64,000 nucleotides of DNA, taken from assembly GCF_002994745.2 (NCBI RefSeq), contig NC_037091.1:35156612-35220611 (forward strand), in the 5' to 3' direction. Below are positions 32,596 through 45,099 of this stretch, in pieces. The translations under genes were made by a program, and so were the position numbers. Origin of the DNA: Rosa chinensis (Eukaryota; Streptophyta; Magnoliopsida; Rosales; Rosaceae). Position 1 is the stretch's first letter. Every line of letters starts with the position of its first letter. The notes under the pieces were generated by a model. The model made no database searches, was not told the origin of the DNA, and saw nothing but the letters and a program-made list of their open reading frames with translations.

Positions 32596-35500
32596 ACCGA
32601 TACAATCTCATGGAAGGTTCTTATTTATAATTGACCCGCTTGGTCACTCAGCAACAATAACTCCTCATTACATGCATCATGTTGCCATGCAACACATCAG
32701 TACCCGCAAAAGAGCCAAAGTCCAATTTCATATAGATCCGTAGCCCTGCAAGTCAACTCATCCCGGAGACACTAGCATCTACTTGGACCCGCTGGGTTCA
32801 TCCCTTCACCGATATCACCCAGCAGCTCCTCCTTGCTTCACAGGTGATCTCCCCTGCACATCAATCACTTCCAGGCAGTTAGTTCCCGTTCAGCAACTCA
32901 CCGCATTTCTCAGTGACATTCATACTCCCGGATTCACATGGTAAGGTCTGAGTCGACTTACCCCGGTGATCTTATCCAGTAACTTATTCATCCCTCACCA
33001 GGGGACTCCCTGGCCTCACTTGCGGACCTGTTCATGCCCAGTCTCACCTGTAAACTCTCCGGGACTGTCATCATAATTACCGATTGAGACAAAACACCCT
33101 CCCCGGTAACTGAATCGAAATCCAGCCTCCATTCAAAGAATCTGTTGGTTCACTCCTGGTACTTCTCGGTGGCCCAACTCTCGGTGATATAACTCCTGGT
33201 ACCTCGCTGTCTTCATCTCGCTATCCCCACTGGGATTCAAAAAAAAATGGCAGAGTGCAACTCATCACCCACTCCCGGACTCCCACCCGGTAGCTTCCTC
33301 CTCCCGGTGTCTGACCTCCTTGGTCTCGGTGTTTCACCTCATCCCGACAGCATCTTCACCTACCGGCAATCATCTCGGCAACATTTTCACCTCTCGGTGA
33401 TCATCATCGCAGCTCCTCTCGATGCGCAACCGGTGGTCTCACAAGCAGCCTCCTCGGCAACATCACTCGGTGACCCGCCAATGACACCTCTCTCTCGGCG
33501 ACCCTCACAGAGATCTCGACATCACTATCTCGGGGACTTCACCTCTACAGGCTACAGCCCCTCTCAGTGCCAGCACTCTCTCGGTGTCGACATAGTTAAA
33601 AAAAGGAGGAAGAGAAACAAGAGAATTTACTCTGGACACCCAGCCGTCCACACTTCTCTTCTCCAGGCTCAAAGTTGAGACTTACAACAGCTCTGGAGTC
33701 CAAACTTCACAACAGTGAAGCACACATCCTTTATCACTCTTTACTAAACCACTTGATAGCACTTCAAAAAGTTGGCTAACAGCCTCCTATATATTGTTAC
33801 TTGCGTCATGCTTCTGCTCAGACAAGCAATACAATATCGCAGCAGATCATCTTGAGAAGGAAAGAGAAAAGCTGAGTTCCTTGCCTTCTATGGATTTTGT
33901 TTATATTATCTCAATCAAATGAACGCATACTTGTTAGGCTTCATATGTGTATCCGCACGTGTCATTGCCAAATATCATAATTGTTGCTAGGCACACATAC
34001 ACTTTGTTTGATTTGATTCCATGTGCTCACAGAGAAAGAAATGTATTTGGTATATACACAAATGTATTCCCTACACCCATGCCTATTACCATGCATTCTA
34101 TAACATAAGTATACCTTCACATTTAATTATATCCAAAGCATGTGTTAACCAAAAACAAAAGAAGTGGACACCTCATTTAAACATCTATTTTGACAATTGA
34201 TCAAAAAGTTCAATGACGGCCACATGCTATACCATGCTTATTTTATTGGCACATGCAATGGAACTTGCCTTATTTACCTCTTGTTCTCTATGATCGGTTT
34301 ATCGCACGTTGATAACTTCATATATAAAGTAGCTTAACTTTCAATTTTGACTTCAATTAATGTGAGCCCATCTACCTGCACATGCTTATAAGGTATGCAT
34401 ATGTCAATCGATGCCATGTGATGCAATAACATTATCATGGTAACCCCCGTGACATTCTCAAATATGTGCACATTAAATCTTCATTGTACACATCTAGTCA
34501 ATATAACTACATAAATAGGTTGCTAATCACTTATTTATTTTCAAGGAGGTACACTTGCCCAACGGACTACTTGCCTATACAAACAAGGCCAAATGAAATA
34601 CCGGCAGCTGCTAACCGACATGGAGTGTCATGCTTGGACAATTCCAACATGATTTGATTTTTGCAACAATTCCAATTTATATCCTCATACTTACTTCCGA
34701 TTGGGTCCAGATAAGTCATCATTCATACTCTTTCAACTAGAGCTAATGCTATACTTTACATGCTTCAATAGCGATTACTATAATCTAAGCATGTCTATAA
34801 AAATGCATTAATTTTTGGTAGCATATCCGTTTATGCCTACATGTTAGTACTTAATTTAATTGCAATTCAATTACAATTACTACATGTATATATGTGACAC
34901 TAAATCAGTATAACATGCGACATTTAAAATCCTCGCCCTGAGCGAGGTACCCATTCAGGGTAAGTCGATCAAGGTCAAATCCTTGCATAAATCCGCTCTA
35001 ATCATGCAAGGTACCCTAATGGGATTAAGAGGCCCAAGCCCTCATTCTACCCCACAAGGTAAAGGAGGCCCAAACCCTCATTTGACCCCACGTCCCCACC
35101 AGGCCAAGGAGGCTCAAGCCCTCATATGACTCCACCGGGTCAAGAGGCTCAAGCCCTCATAAATCCTCTACTCGAGCGAGGTATCCCAAACGGATAATTA
35201 AAGGTTAGCTCCCTTACATAAGCCAAGGTCTAATCCCTTGCATCAAAATCCTTACCTTGAGCGAGGTACCCCCAAGGGGTAAGCCAAGGTCTAGTCCCTT
35301 GCTTTTGAGTTATCTCACCTCCCAATTATTCTCTACACTTAGGGGACTTATACATACCACTTATCACAAGTGGAGGTAGCATCCGACCTGGACTATCATT
35401 GAGCTTTGCTCTCATGCTTTCCAGGCATCTCTAAACATCACTCTTATGCCTCAACTATACTTGTGAGTTTCGTGTTGTACTTTATTAATGGAAATATTGA

Positions 35501-36430
35501 ATTTTTCACATACTGTTTATCGCAACAATTAAATTCTTTTTACATTCCATTAATAAGACCATAAGATAAAACTCACACAATCTATCACCCCCTCGACATG
35601 AGCGAACTCAACTCTTACATTCCCCTAACACATGAGCCAAACAATCGAGTTATGGCTTATACGTTTGGGTTAAGCAAGTTAAAGTTCCTTCCTCTAACCT
35701 ATTCTTGGGGGACTATCATGACCACGCCATGATCTCGCTAATATGGCCAATATTTAGTTCGATAGCGGAGCTCTATGCTCAGCCTCACCGACATCCTCGA
35801 GCATAACCCAAGTTCAAACTTCCATTTTACTAACTATGACTTGGGGGACTCGGTGAGTAACAACACTCTCAATCCTAACACATGTGCATCATAGGCATAC
35901 AACATATACATATCATTATGTATATGTCATCGTGTTCATCACACATCTTTGCATATACACTTTGTATGCTATCACAATCACATACATTTCAGACTCATAC
36001 GAAGTATTTCAACACTACATAATACGGCCATACGCTTAATGTGTAGCAGGCATCCATATATCCATTTATGCACCTCAATGCATTTGACTCAAACATCACT
36101 TAAATTGCCCTACTACAATCAATATGCTCTTTGTACACTCTTATCTTATTTGTAGGTACTAGCTCGATGATGAGCCCCCGTGGCACCAACCTGCCATGGA
36201 AGACTTTACAAGACCCGAAGAGTCTCTTCTTGCTTCCGGAGTTGGGGGATTAGTATAGGTATGACATTCTACAATGTTGTCACTTATACTTGGCGGCATC
36301 ATGTTTAAACTCCCCAACCAAGAAATGCCTCTTACTCAGTGATTACATGCATTTTTATGCATGTAATTATATCTAAAATACTAGAACTAAGCTAATTCTC
36401 AAATCAATTATTATGTAATTAATTTATTTT
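32596..36430 (+). mobile_element. Gypsy-derived non-coding region
   Basis: No gag or pol was found. 32750-33600 is C-rich with many CTCGGTG/CCGGTGA motifs and holds a 143-codon frame (33247-33678) of low-complexity Ser/Pro/Arg composition, not accepted as a gene. 33900-34920 is AT-rich. 34925-35310 has repeated short motifs. GGGGGACT tracts occur at about 35706-35713 and 35844-35851, and GTTGGGGGATTAG at about 36241-36253 looks like a polypurine tract. I read the stretch as a degenerate non-coding LTR-element derivative with uncertain limits. Confidence 0.4.
34925..35310. repeat. Interspersed short repeats
   Basis: Four copies of a GAGGC(C/T)CAA(G/A)CCCTCAT motif and three of GAGCGAGGTA(C/T)CC, interleaved with GCCAAGGTCTA(A/G)TCCCTTGC. 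The motifs are not arranged as one clean tandem unit. Confidence 0.7.
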
Positions 36431-36599
36431 TATTTATTTTGTAGGAAATAAGTGGAATTGTGGAAATCGAGAAAAAATAGTGCGAAATTGAAACAATTTA
36501 GAAAAGTCAACTGTCGATAAACTGGTTGACCAAGGTCAACGTCATCAAAAGTAAAACCCATGTGTTGGTGGAAAAGAAGAAAAGAAGAAATAGAAAAGA

Positions 36600-36601
<2 letters not shown>

Positions 36602-36636
<35 letters not shown>
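36602..36636. repeat. (AT)n microsatellite
   Basis: About 17 uninterrupted AT units. Confidence 0.95.
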
Positions 36637-36641
<5 letters not shown>

Positions 36642-37072
36642 AGAAAATGAAAGAAGAAGTCAAGAACCTGCACATGTTCATCTTTTAATTAATTAAGCAA
36701 AGAGCTTGCTTAATTATATGGGGAAATGATCATTTACCTAATTTTAGCTTAAAAATTGCCCACTTACCCAAACATTCTAAGAGATTATTTCCCTAATACC
36801 CAATTAAGTATTTTTTTATTTCATTTTTATTTATTTTTGGGACAATTTTGCCCTCTCCTTCTTTGTCACTTTGAGAAAGAAGTCATTGGAGACCTTGCTT
36901 GACTCCCGTGGCGGACTCCGACGACTAGTGACCCGACGCCAGCGACCGGTGATCGATGACCGGAATGCAGCAACCAATGACCGGAATCCGACGACCGATC
37001 ACTGGAATCCTGCTACCGGACTGGTGACCGGATTCCAACGTCTGAATTTATTGCCCCCTAATAATACCCAGT

Positions 37073-37320
37073 AACCATATTATTGCCTCCCAGTAATCAT
37101 ATTATTGCCCCCCAATACTCATATTATTACCTTCCAATAATCATATTATATATTGCCCTCCAGTGAATTGCATAAACTCCCAAAACCAAAATGAATACAC
37201 TACAGGCACAATTGATCAATTTATATGCATATTATTGCCCCTCAATACTCATATTATTGCCTCCCAATAATCATATTATTGCCTCCAATAATCATATTAT
37301 TGCCCCACAATAGACATGTA
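37073..37320. repeat. Minisatellite, unit about 23 bp
   Basis: About eight imperfect copies of CATATTATTGCC(C/T)CCCAATA, interrupted at about 37150-37230, inside the MULE. Confidence 0.85.
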
Positions 37321-38027
37321 TAACTACTCAATAAAACTTTTTTTCCATTCTTCTTTCTTTTCAGCAAGAAAACACTACAAAAATTGCATCCAACTGCAAT
37401 GTTAACTTGCTTCTATTAACAAGATATTACCCAACTATTGTACTTGTTTTCTCAAAAAAAAAAGAAAAAAAAAAGCCTATTGTACTTGCAAATCATACAG
37501 AACCAACGGGGAAAGCAAGCTCTAGAACAACTTGTGCTAAATATTATGAGGCTACAGTACTGCAATGCACTTTCTCTCATTCTTTGGCCAGTTCGCCGAC
37601 CAACCCCCTGCAAACAATCAATGGCAAAAGACGAGACCGCCGCAACAACACCACCATAGATGGAAGAAGAATAGGAGGCAACAACCGTGCAACCACCAGA
37701 GAAAGAAGAACAGGATGATGCATCCCTGATCCGACCCGAATCTGAAGAAGAAAATGCATTCCGAACCTAATCCAACACAGCAACTATCCAAGCCATATCG
37801 GAAGAAGGGGAACCATAGATTGGAGAAGAAGAGGAACCACCGGTGGCTAAAGAAGACAACGCAACCACGACCCGATCCGAATCCGGTGAAGAGAACGCAG
37901 TCGGTCCAACCTCGACACCGACCGCATCCACTGCCACCACCACCACTGTAGCCCTTCCTCGGAGTGGCGGAAGCGTGAGCGGTGCTAGTCGACGGTGGAG
38001 GACGAGAAGGACCGGTAGAAGGTGGTT

Positions 38028-38029
<2 letters not shown>

Positions 38030-38122
<93 letters not shown>
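38030..38122. repeat. (GA)46 microsatellite
   Basis: Uninterrupted GA dinucleotide tract near the right end of the MULE. It produces meaningless Arg-Glu or Ser-Leu frames. Confidence 0.97.
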
Positions 38123-38125
<3 letters not shown>

Positions 38126-38241
38126 GAGGGAAATACTGTCAATAGATATTAGATTAGGTAAATGGGGTTAAAAACTCTTAGTGGAGCAAGTGGACAATTT
38201 TAGACTAAAATTGGGTAAGTGGTCACGACCCTTAATTATAT

Positions 38242-39290
38242 TTGCTGACCAATCAATTTATCTCTTCTATCTCTTCAACACCTGCTACAATACACTAGCA
38301 GCCCATCACATTCCTTTTCCAGTTTTCCTCTCATCACCACCACCCACGTATCTACCATATCCTATTCCCTCCTCTCTTGCAATCACTGAGACTACCCATA
38401 TATTTGGAATTATCCTTTTCTGCAAAACACATTGCCCAGCAACCATCATTCTCTTTTCTTCTACCTTAGAGTAGCCGCACACCACCATTCCACCATTCTC
38501 TCTATCTTTTTCATTTTTCTTTCATTTCTCTCACTCCTCTATACCAAATCTTCATCACTTCCTCAAGAAATTTCAAAGAGCATCAAGATTTGAGATTGGG
38601 TAAAGTGAAAAGTCATAAATCAAGGCTTGTCATAATTGCTCCATAGAAATTTGTGACTTGTTTTTGTTACTTTCCACCTCTTTTCACTTTTACCTCTTTA
38701 ATTGATGTATTTTGTTGTGGATTTGTGGATGGGTTGTAAGTAGTCTATTTAGGAAGCTGGAGTTTGAGCCCTAGCATGAATTTAATGTAATAAATATGTT
38801 TTGATTTAATGGTTTTCAATTTCGTGTTTGGCATATATATGCATGTTCTATTCTATAATATTTGGCTTAGATGCATGATTAGGAGCTTGATTAACTCTTG
38901 AATGTGTAGATGAGCCTGTCTAGAACAAATTAGGGGACCTAATCACTTCTCTAATTTATGGCTAGAACACTTGTTTAGAACATAGTTAGTTACAATACCA
39001 ATTGCCGTATTGGATAGCTTGGGAACTTTGATTCTAGGACTCTTCGCCTTTTGGTGCAACTAGAGACCCTAACAAGGCTCTAGATTGTCTCAATTGAGTT
39101 TCTACGACCCTTGAATACCATTTAAGGAATCTAATGACTCATGAGCCTTGAAAAGCCTTGGGTGCAATTCTTAATTGAGGTTGAGAATTCAAAGGTGGGT
39201 TTCCTCTATTTGGGACCATACATATTTGGATCTTGAGGGAGATGGGTTGGTTTCAATTAGGGAAATGTGAGGTTTTGTAGCTGGGTTTTT
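38242..39290 (+). mobile_element. LTR-like fragment, probably Gypsy
   Basis: A C/T-rich leader-like block (about 38280-38570) followed by AT-rich sequence that resembles in style and phrases (GATTAACTCTTGAATG, ATGCATGTTCTAT) the second half of the Gypsy LTR at 16900-18755. No PBS or polypurine tract was found, so this is a tentative solo or truncated LTR. Confidence 0.35.
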
Positions 39291-40113
39291 CTTTCTCAGC
39301 AAACATTTTTCTTTCTTTTATGTTCTTCAGTGAATAAATTTTGAATTATCAGTCTTAAGCAAGCAAAACCAAATTCGTATTTCGTTTTTCTTAGGTCCCA
39401 AAGTTTCATTCTTTGTAGCATTCTCTTTGGATTTTCAAATACCCAATCACTTTGAGCAATGCAAGACATAGAAAACAAAATCAACTTGGGCCAAAGAAAC
39501 AAAACTCAAGAAACATAATCAAACAGAAAAACCCAATTCAAAAATATTTCTTTGTTTCTGCGATTCCGAATTCACAAATAACAACCATTGTATGTTCTCC
39601 TCCCTCGTACCACCACGATCAGCCCATACTAATTTAAAGAGGAGCAATAGTTTGGGAGGCTGGATTTGCTTTGTGGATTCATCTGGATCTACTTATAGCT
39701 TTTGTTACAGATGCAACAACTTGAAAGGGCAAATAAGGAAGAAAACTCAATCAAAACAGTTGTTGTATTTTTAGATGAATTTAATATTAGAAAATTTTTA
39801 GATTTTGACACATGACTGAGTGTGGCTACCACACTCTTAACCGAGTGTGTATATAACACTCCCAAATTTGCAATATATATTTTTGTTAGTGGAAGATGAA
39901 AGATTTATTTCATTTAAGTTATCGCTTTATTAACACTAGTCTTCCTACACGTGCCATGTGAGTGCGAAAGGGCCGTGCTCGCGCGTGTGTTTAATTTTGT
40001 TGTTTATTATTGTCCCGTGCCTCATATTTCTCTCGAGTAATATCGACTTGTTGATATTCTCAAATTGGTGAAAGTATAGAGGGATGGAAAGCATCCACAC
40101 ACTCCAATAATAC
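39291..40113. other. Intergenic, nothing recognised
   Basis: AT-rich sequence with short open frames but no family similarity. Local repeats of (C)CGAGTGTG/ACACTC near 39820-39860 only. Confidence 0.5.
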
Positions 40114-40121
40114 CCGGCAAC

Positions 40122-40642
40122 CAAGGGCGTAGCCAATATAGGGTGAGAAGGGTCAGATGACCCCTCTCAACTTTTGAAAATTGTTCCTGATTGGCTTAAA
40201 TTTAAGCATCTTTGATATAAAACTAAATCTGATTGACTGAGATTTTGGGTTTTAGTTGATCTTTTGTGAGAAGATCGGCTCATTGGTCCAGCTGAACTTT
40301 GGGCCCACTTTCTTATGATCAGCATCACATATTTAATACATTTATTCTCCGAACAAAGAAGATCAAGACTAACTTACCTTAGTCGAAAAAACAAAAAGTT
40401 CACAATAGACCGAGTACAATAACACATTAGACTATTCTTTTTCTTATATTTTTGCTAGGCATCTCAAAAAATTTTGGGATAAATCAATTCAATGTAATAT
40501 ATTCATCTTTTAAATTGAAGCTATTTTGGTGGATAATTGTAACTAAATGAACTATTAATTATCCGATAATTCTTTAACATATAAGGTAATTTGGCTATTA
40601 AAATTTTGACCCTCCTTGATATAATTTCTAGCTACGCCACTG
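40122..40642. mobile_element. hAT-type non-autonomous element (521 bp)
   Basis: Short terminal inverted repeats CAAGGGCGTAGCC and CAGTGGCGTAGCT (right end reverse-complemented), the form common in plant hAT elements, flanked by an exact 8-bp duplication CCGGCAAC (40114-40121, 40643-40650). No transposase inside. Confidence 0.88.
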
Positions 40643-40650
40643 CCGGCAAC

Positions 40651-43007
40651 CCTTCCTCCATTTTTTTTTTTAAACATATAAAGGAAAAAAAGTATAATAG
40701 AAGGAGGACATCAACTTTACCGCTTACGAAAAAAAATTACAATGAACATAAAACTGAAACTATAAGATCACAAAACAAAATGCAAATACAATTGAGAAAA
40801 ATGCTCTGAAAACCCAAGTAAAGATCCAAAATGGAAGGAAGCACATGATCTTGGGAAAAAAAGTAGCAACCATAAAAAACTTCACTAAACCAAAACATGG
40901 GCAAATATATATACGGATTCCGAGTAGATTAAGGCCGCAAAGGCTAGAAGCTAATGTGAGAATGATAACAACCTAAACTTTTATCAACTTAAGCAAACCT
41001 GGAACTTATAAACTTTTATCTTGCTTTAGTAGAAAAGACATTATTATAGGCACCAAAATTCACATGGGCACATGAATCTTGATTTCTCATAAAGATTCAT
41101 CAACCATTGTCAGCTACATTAAAGAGAACAAATCAAAACTTTGAAGTTGCAATATGCATTACAGAATCCCCAATTGTAATAAACAGCTAGCCTTTGTAAT
41201 TAAATCAAGTTATAACTTTCCATACTCCATATAGCTTGTGGACTTTGAAAGCCAAATGATTCTGCAACACCAAAAATGTATTAAGATGCTAACTACAGAA
41301 AAACATGATCTCTTACAAAAATAAAAGGCAAATTAAGCTCATTAGTCCTCATGTTGTCGTTATGGACAAAGCCAATAAAATAAAAAGGACAAAAAAGTGA
41401 ACTCACTCTACTTCTACGTGAACAATATACATAAACATAATAAAATTAAGATATCTTCAAATGCACAGGCTTGATCTTCAAGGCCTATTCTATGTGGCAG
41501 TTAGTAATTCACCCTTTAGGCACCTCAGAACCAATAATAGAGATAAATAAAGATGACCTCAAAAACAAAAACAAAATGAACTTTGCAGAGCTATTGACAG
41601 AAAGAAAACTCACTAGAACAATATGTACAATACCATTCAACCAAATTAAGAGATTCAGTGCCTCTCCATTTCTCAAATTTTGTGTGCTCAAATTTTGTGT
41701 TCGTTCTCTGATCTATCTCTTCCCCCTTTTTACTGAAATTGTGAAAGGCAAACATCCCCATTTTTCATCAACGTACAAAATACAATTGCAATGCGAAATT
41801 TAGTGGAATGGAAACAAAACAGGAAACAAACGTTCGCATAAATTGCTAAACACTTGAAAAAAACTATCAGACTTGCTGTTTAACGTGATACCAAAATTAT
41901 CCAAAAATATGAGATACAAAGATTTGAATATTCAAATGACAAATAGATATATGAAGCTTAGAATGACCTTGGAACAATGATACTAACTCTTAATCAAATT
42001 GCTTATTGAAAAGAGAAAATCTAGATGCATGCATGACAATATGTACACCTACGTATGCTGAACTCATAAAATTCCAAGGAATGAAACTTGATGGGAAAAT
42101 AAAAAAACATAAAAGTAATAAAGGTTGTCATTGTTACCACAATGATACAGCTCAAAATTAATAAGTTGGGAAATGCGAGAACCAACTGACTATGAGATAG
42201 TAGTCAAGAACAATTATCACTTACTACAATCTTACCACAATCATAGGGAGAGTAGCACAAACCTGTTGAAGTTCATCACCATATAAAGATGCATCTTTCC
42301 AAACCCTGGAGACATGACAAGAAAAAGAAAAACATAAGAACTGAAACCAAAAAGGAATTGGGGAAAACCAAGTTCAATTAAATGGAGAAAAGAGAAAACT
42401 AAAACATGAATACATTTATGGAACCAAGATTTAAGGCATACCTTTTGTTCACACTTCCATTTGAACAAACAAAAACTCTCTAAATCTCTGTTGTTCGTAA
42501 ATAGATGTTTTATATCATATATGAGAAATAGAAAAGACAACTGACCTTAATCATCAGAGATTCAAATATGAAAGACACACTCCATTGTTTCCCTGTCCCA
42601 AATTGTTTGGACTTCTGTAGTACTCCTAGGTAAGAAATAGAATTATAAAAGGAAATCGATTAAGATCTTGCTTCTAATTAACATTGCACCTAATCGATTA
42701 AAAGATAATCCCTAATCTAAACTCAAAGCCTGATTTAAGATTGCACAAAAGAAAAATTTTAAGCTGAAAATTCATAAACCCAAATCGGCTCTCCCTCTCT
42801 TGGTTTTGGGTTCTCCTTTCGTATGAACTGTAAATTGAGATAGGGGTAAAGTTTCGTGAACCCATATCTGGTCCAATCACGTCCCACGCAATCCACAGTC
42901 TTTGTTTCTTGAGATCGTGCGTGAGGCAGTTTCTTCTCTTCTTTTTGTTTTCAGTCTCCTATTTATATGTTTCTCATTTTTATTTTTGTATTTTACAGTA
43001 TTAACCT
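40651..43007 (-). other. Non-coding; possible minus-strand transcript
   Basis: No protein gene is supported. The minus strand has an exon-like block at about 42305-42263 (KDASLYGDELQQ) with AG and GT at its borders and a 5'-leader-like block at about 42960-42760. This could be a degenerate gene or a non-coding RNA, but the open frames (42241-42540, 41471-41803) have no family features. Confidence 0.25.
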
Positions 43008-43485
43008 TTGTTGATATTTTTGATTTAATGTAAACTATATCTCTATTGTGGACAATTTGGGGACTTTAAAAAATTGGTGAAGCCTTTGACACCAAAGGCC
43101 ATGCCTGGCTTTGTACCTTTGTTGATATTTTTGATTTAATATAAGGGAAAATTTCACAAATGGTTACTCAACTATGACTCATTCGACATTTTGGTCACTC
43201 AAGTTTCAAATATATCACTTTGGTCACTCAAGTATTACACTGTCATTCACCAAAGTCACTTAAGGGACATTTTTTCTCACAATAAAGTGACTTTTGTGAA
43301 TGACAGTGTAATACTTGAGTGACCAAAGTGATATATTTGAAACTTGAGTAACCAAAGTGTCTAAAGTTGAGTGACCAAAGTGACTATTTTCCCTTAATAT
43401 AAACTATATCCCTATTGTGGACAATTTGGGGACTTTAAAAAATTGGTGAAACCTTTGACACCAAAGGCCACGCTTGGCTTTATAG
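43008..43485. repeat. Direct duplication of about 115 bp, second copy split by a MITE
   Basis: The segment starting TTTGTTGATATTTTTGATTT and containing TGTGGACAATTTGGGG and AGCCTTTGACACCAAAGG occurs at 43008-43117 and again at about 43118-43485, the second copy carrying the MITE at 43145-43393. A third partial piece (TGGTGAAGCCTTTGACACCA) is at about 43680-43699. Confidence 0.8.
43145..43393. mobile_element. MULE MITE (249 bp)
   Basis: A foldback structure with long imperfect arms, ends GGGAAAATTTC and GGGAAAATAGTC (right end reverse-complemented), full of GGTCACTCAA and GTGACCAAAGTG motifs. The 9-bp target duplication TTAATATAA is exact (43136-43144, 43394-43402). Confidence 0.9.
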
Positions 43486-43789
43486 TAACTAGCAACGTGC
43501 CCGCGTTTCTCGCGGGTGATAATGTGGTGTTAATGGAAAATAGATCGACTATTTATTTTTTAGACATAAAATAGTGATGGTTTGGGTATTTTTTCAATTT
43601 ACTCTTTTATTTATGTATATTTTATTAACTTAATTTGATAATTATGTTATTGAAGGGTATTATAGGCACTTTCAAAATTTGGTGAAGCCTTTGACACCAA
43701 AAGAGGGCCTCCAATTATAGTAGTAGAGATAGAGATAGAGATAGAGATAAGTATTTTTGACATTCAATTCGCATCGCATCTTAAATCTT

Positions 43790-44633
43790 TTTTTTTTTTT
43801 TGGCAAGGGAAACAACTTCATTAAACAACAACCAACAAGATTACATAGAGAGGGCAACAGAGGCCCATCCAAACTAAACCAAATAAAACTGAGAAAAACG
43901 AACACAAACAACACAGGAGCTCCAATACAATAGCATACCCAGATCCAACATCCACGATGCGGAAACCAGCAACCAAAACATGCCATAGAGACCCAAAGCT
44001 CCCGCTGAGCTGTACCAAAAGCATCCCTCCGATTGTCACCGAACAGTCGGAGATAAGCAACCACTGAGAAAGTACCAAGGAACCATGGGATGATGAGATC
44101 CGCAAATACCATAAGTAATTGCTTGGTGAACTCCTTTGTGTATCGAAGGTAAACGCTCCGAAGAGCAAGGGAAACGCTCCGAAGAGCTGGGTAAACGCCC
44201 CGAAGGGAAACGGTGATAGTGGCTGTAGATAATAAAGGTAAACCGACAGAGGCAACAGAACAAAAAGACATCTTTGGATGATGTTCAAGGAACAACAACA
44301 ACAACATAGAGAGGGTGAAGAGATGAGAAAAGAAACGAAAGGGAAGAAGGGAGAGGAAAGAGCATGTTGGGAGTGGAGATGGGAGGCTAGATGGAGCAGA
44401 TTTGAAAGGGAAAGCCGAGAGAAGAGGCATAAAGCCTCAGAAGAGCGAAGATCCCTAGGAAAATTGTAGATCGGTGCCGCCCCGGACTCTCGAGCCGATG
44501 ATCAAGATCAATATAGATCGAGATCTGGCAAGAGAGAAGGGGGAGGAAAACTAGGGAAGCGGGTTTGATTTGTTTAGAGAGAAGGTAGACTTTCTCTCAG
44601 TAGAGATGTGTTAATTAATAACAAAAATGTGTT
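43790..44633 (-). mobile_element. Retroposon with poly(A) tail (LINE-derived or SINE-like, 844 bp)
   Basis: On the minus strand the sequence ends with GTTTCCCTTGCC followed by poly(A) (plus-strand T-run 43788-43801), and the 12-bp duplication ATCTTAAATCTT flanks it (43778-43789, 44634-44645). Such variable-length duplication plus poly(A) marks target-primed reverse transcription. Internally GCTCTTCGGAGCGTTT(C/A)CC is repeated (44150-44215). A 252-codon minus frame (44430-43672) runs through its end and is not accepted as a gene. No reverse transcriptase is present. It ends 466 bp upstream of the PWD start codon. Confidence 0.82.
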
Positions 44634-44645
44634 ATCTTAAATCTT

Positions 44646-45099
44646 ACTAATTAAAATTTTAATGAAGTGTCACGGTAACAAGTCACCTATTTTTTAAATT
44701 ATATTCTCTTCCCGTCACTCTTTTGACACAGGAATCTCCACTCTGAATCACACTGATGTCGGTCAATAACTACAAAACAAGAAGTATTAATATTATTTTT
44801 TTGAAACTCAATTTTTAACAATTTACAGAAAAATATCTAAGAAGATTGAGTCAGAGTGAAAGAAACTCAAAGGAATAAGATAATTATCTTTTTTGTGGTT
44901 TTGCCTTTTGCGAGGGAAGGGACAAAGGCAATACTGGGACCCGGACAATCGGAGATCTACTATCGGGGATTGCACTCTCCACGTGGCATCACTATCATTT
45001 ATTACAAAACCTCACCTCACTTCCGCTGCCACTTCCTTCCCCAATTCTTCACGGACTGATCTCCGCGCTTCCAACCCCAAACCAGAGAGAGAGAGAGAA
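44646..45099 (+). promoter_or_regulatory. Promoter and 5' UTR region of PWD
   Basis: Intergenic stretch between the retroposon duplication and the PWD ATG. It contains a G-box/ABRE-type CACGTGGC at 44990-44997, about 105 bp before the ATG, and a GA-repeat leader immediately before the start codon. No clear TATA box was placed. Confidence 0.5.

Larger units (their letters stand above)
36720..38232. mobile_element. MULE-type element (1513 bp) with GC-rich interior
   Basis: Diverged terminal inverted repeats of about 50 bp: left GGGGAAATGATCATTTACC, right (reverse complement) AGGGTCGTGACCACTTACCC, both continuing into AATTTTAG. The flanking 9-bp duplication TAATTATAT is exact (36711-36719, 38233-38241). 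The interior has no transposase. It contains GC-rich patches at about 36895-37050 and 37590-38030, a minisatellite and a long (GA)n. The GC-rich patches could be captured gene fragments (Pack-MULE) but I recognise no source; the first is built of repeated ATGACCGGAAT(C/G)C-like pieces. Confidence 0.75.

Noticed and set aside
33247..33678. 143-codon open frame as a gene
   Set aside because: Low-complexity Ser/Pro/Arg composition from a C-rich repeat region, no family match, no supporting splice or promoter signal.
37618..38142. Long minus-strand frame beginning with Ser-Leu repeats
   Set aside because: The N-terminal half is only the translation of a (GA)46 microsatellite; the rest is Phe/Cys-rich and not protein-like.
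43672..44430. 252-codon minus-strand open frame as a gene
   Set aside because: It runs through the retroposon and its poly(A) end into flanking microsatellite sequence and has no conserved motifs.
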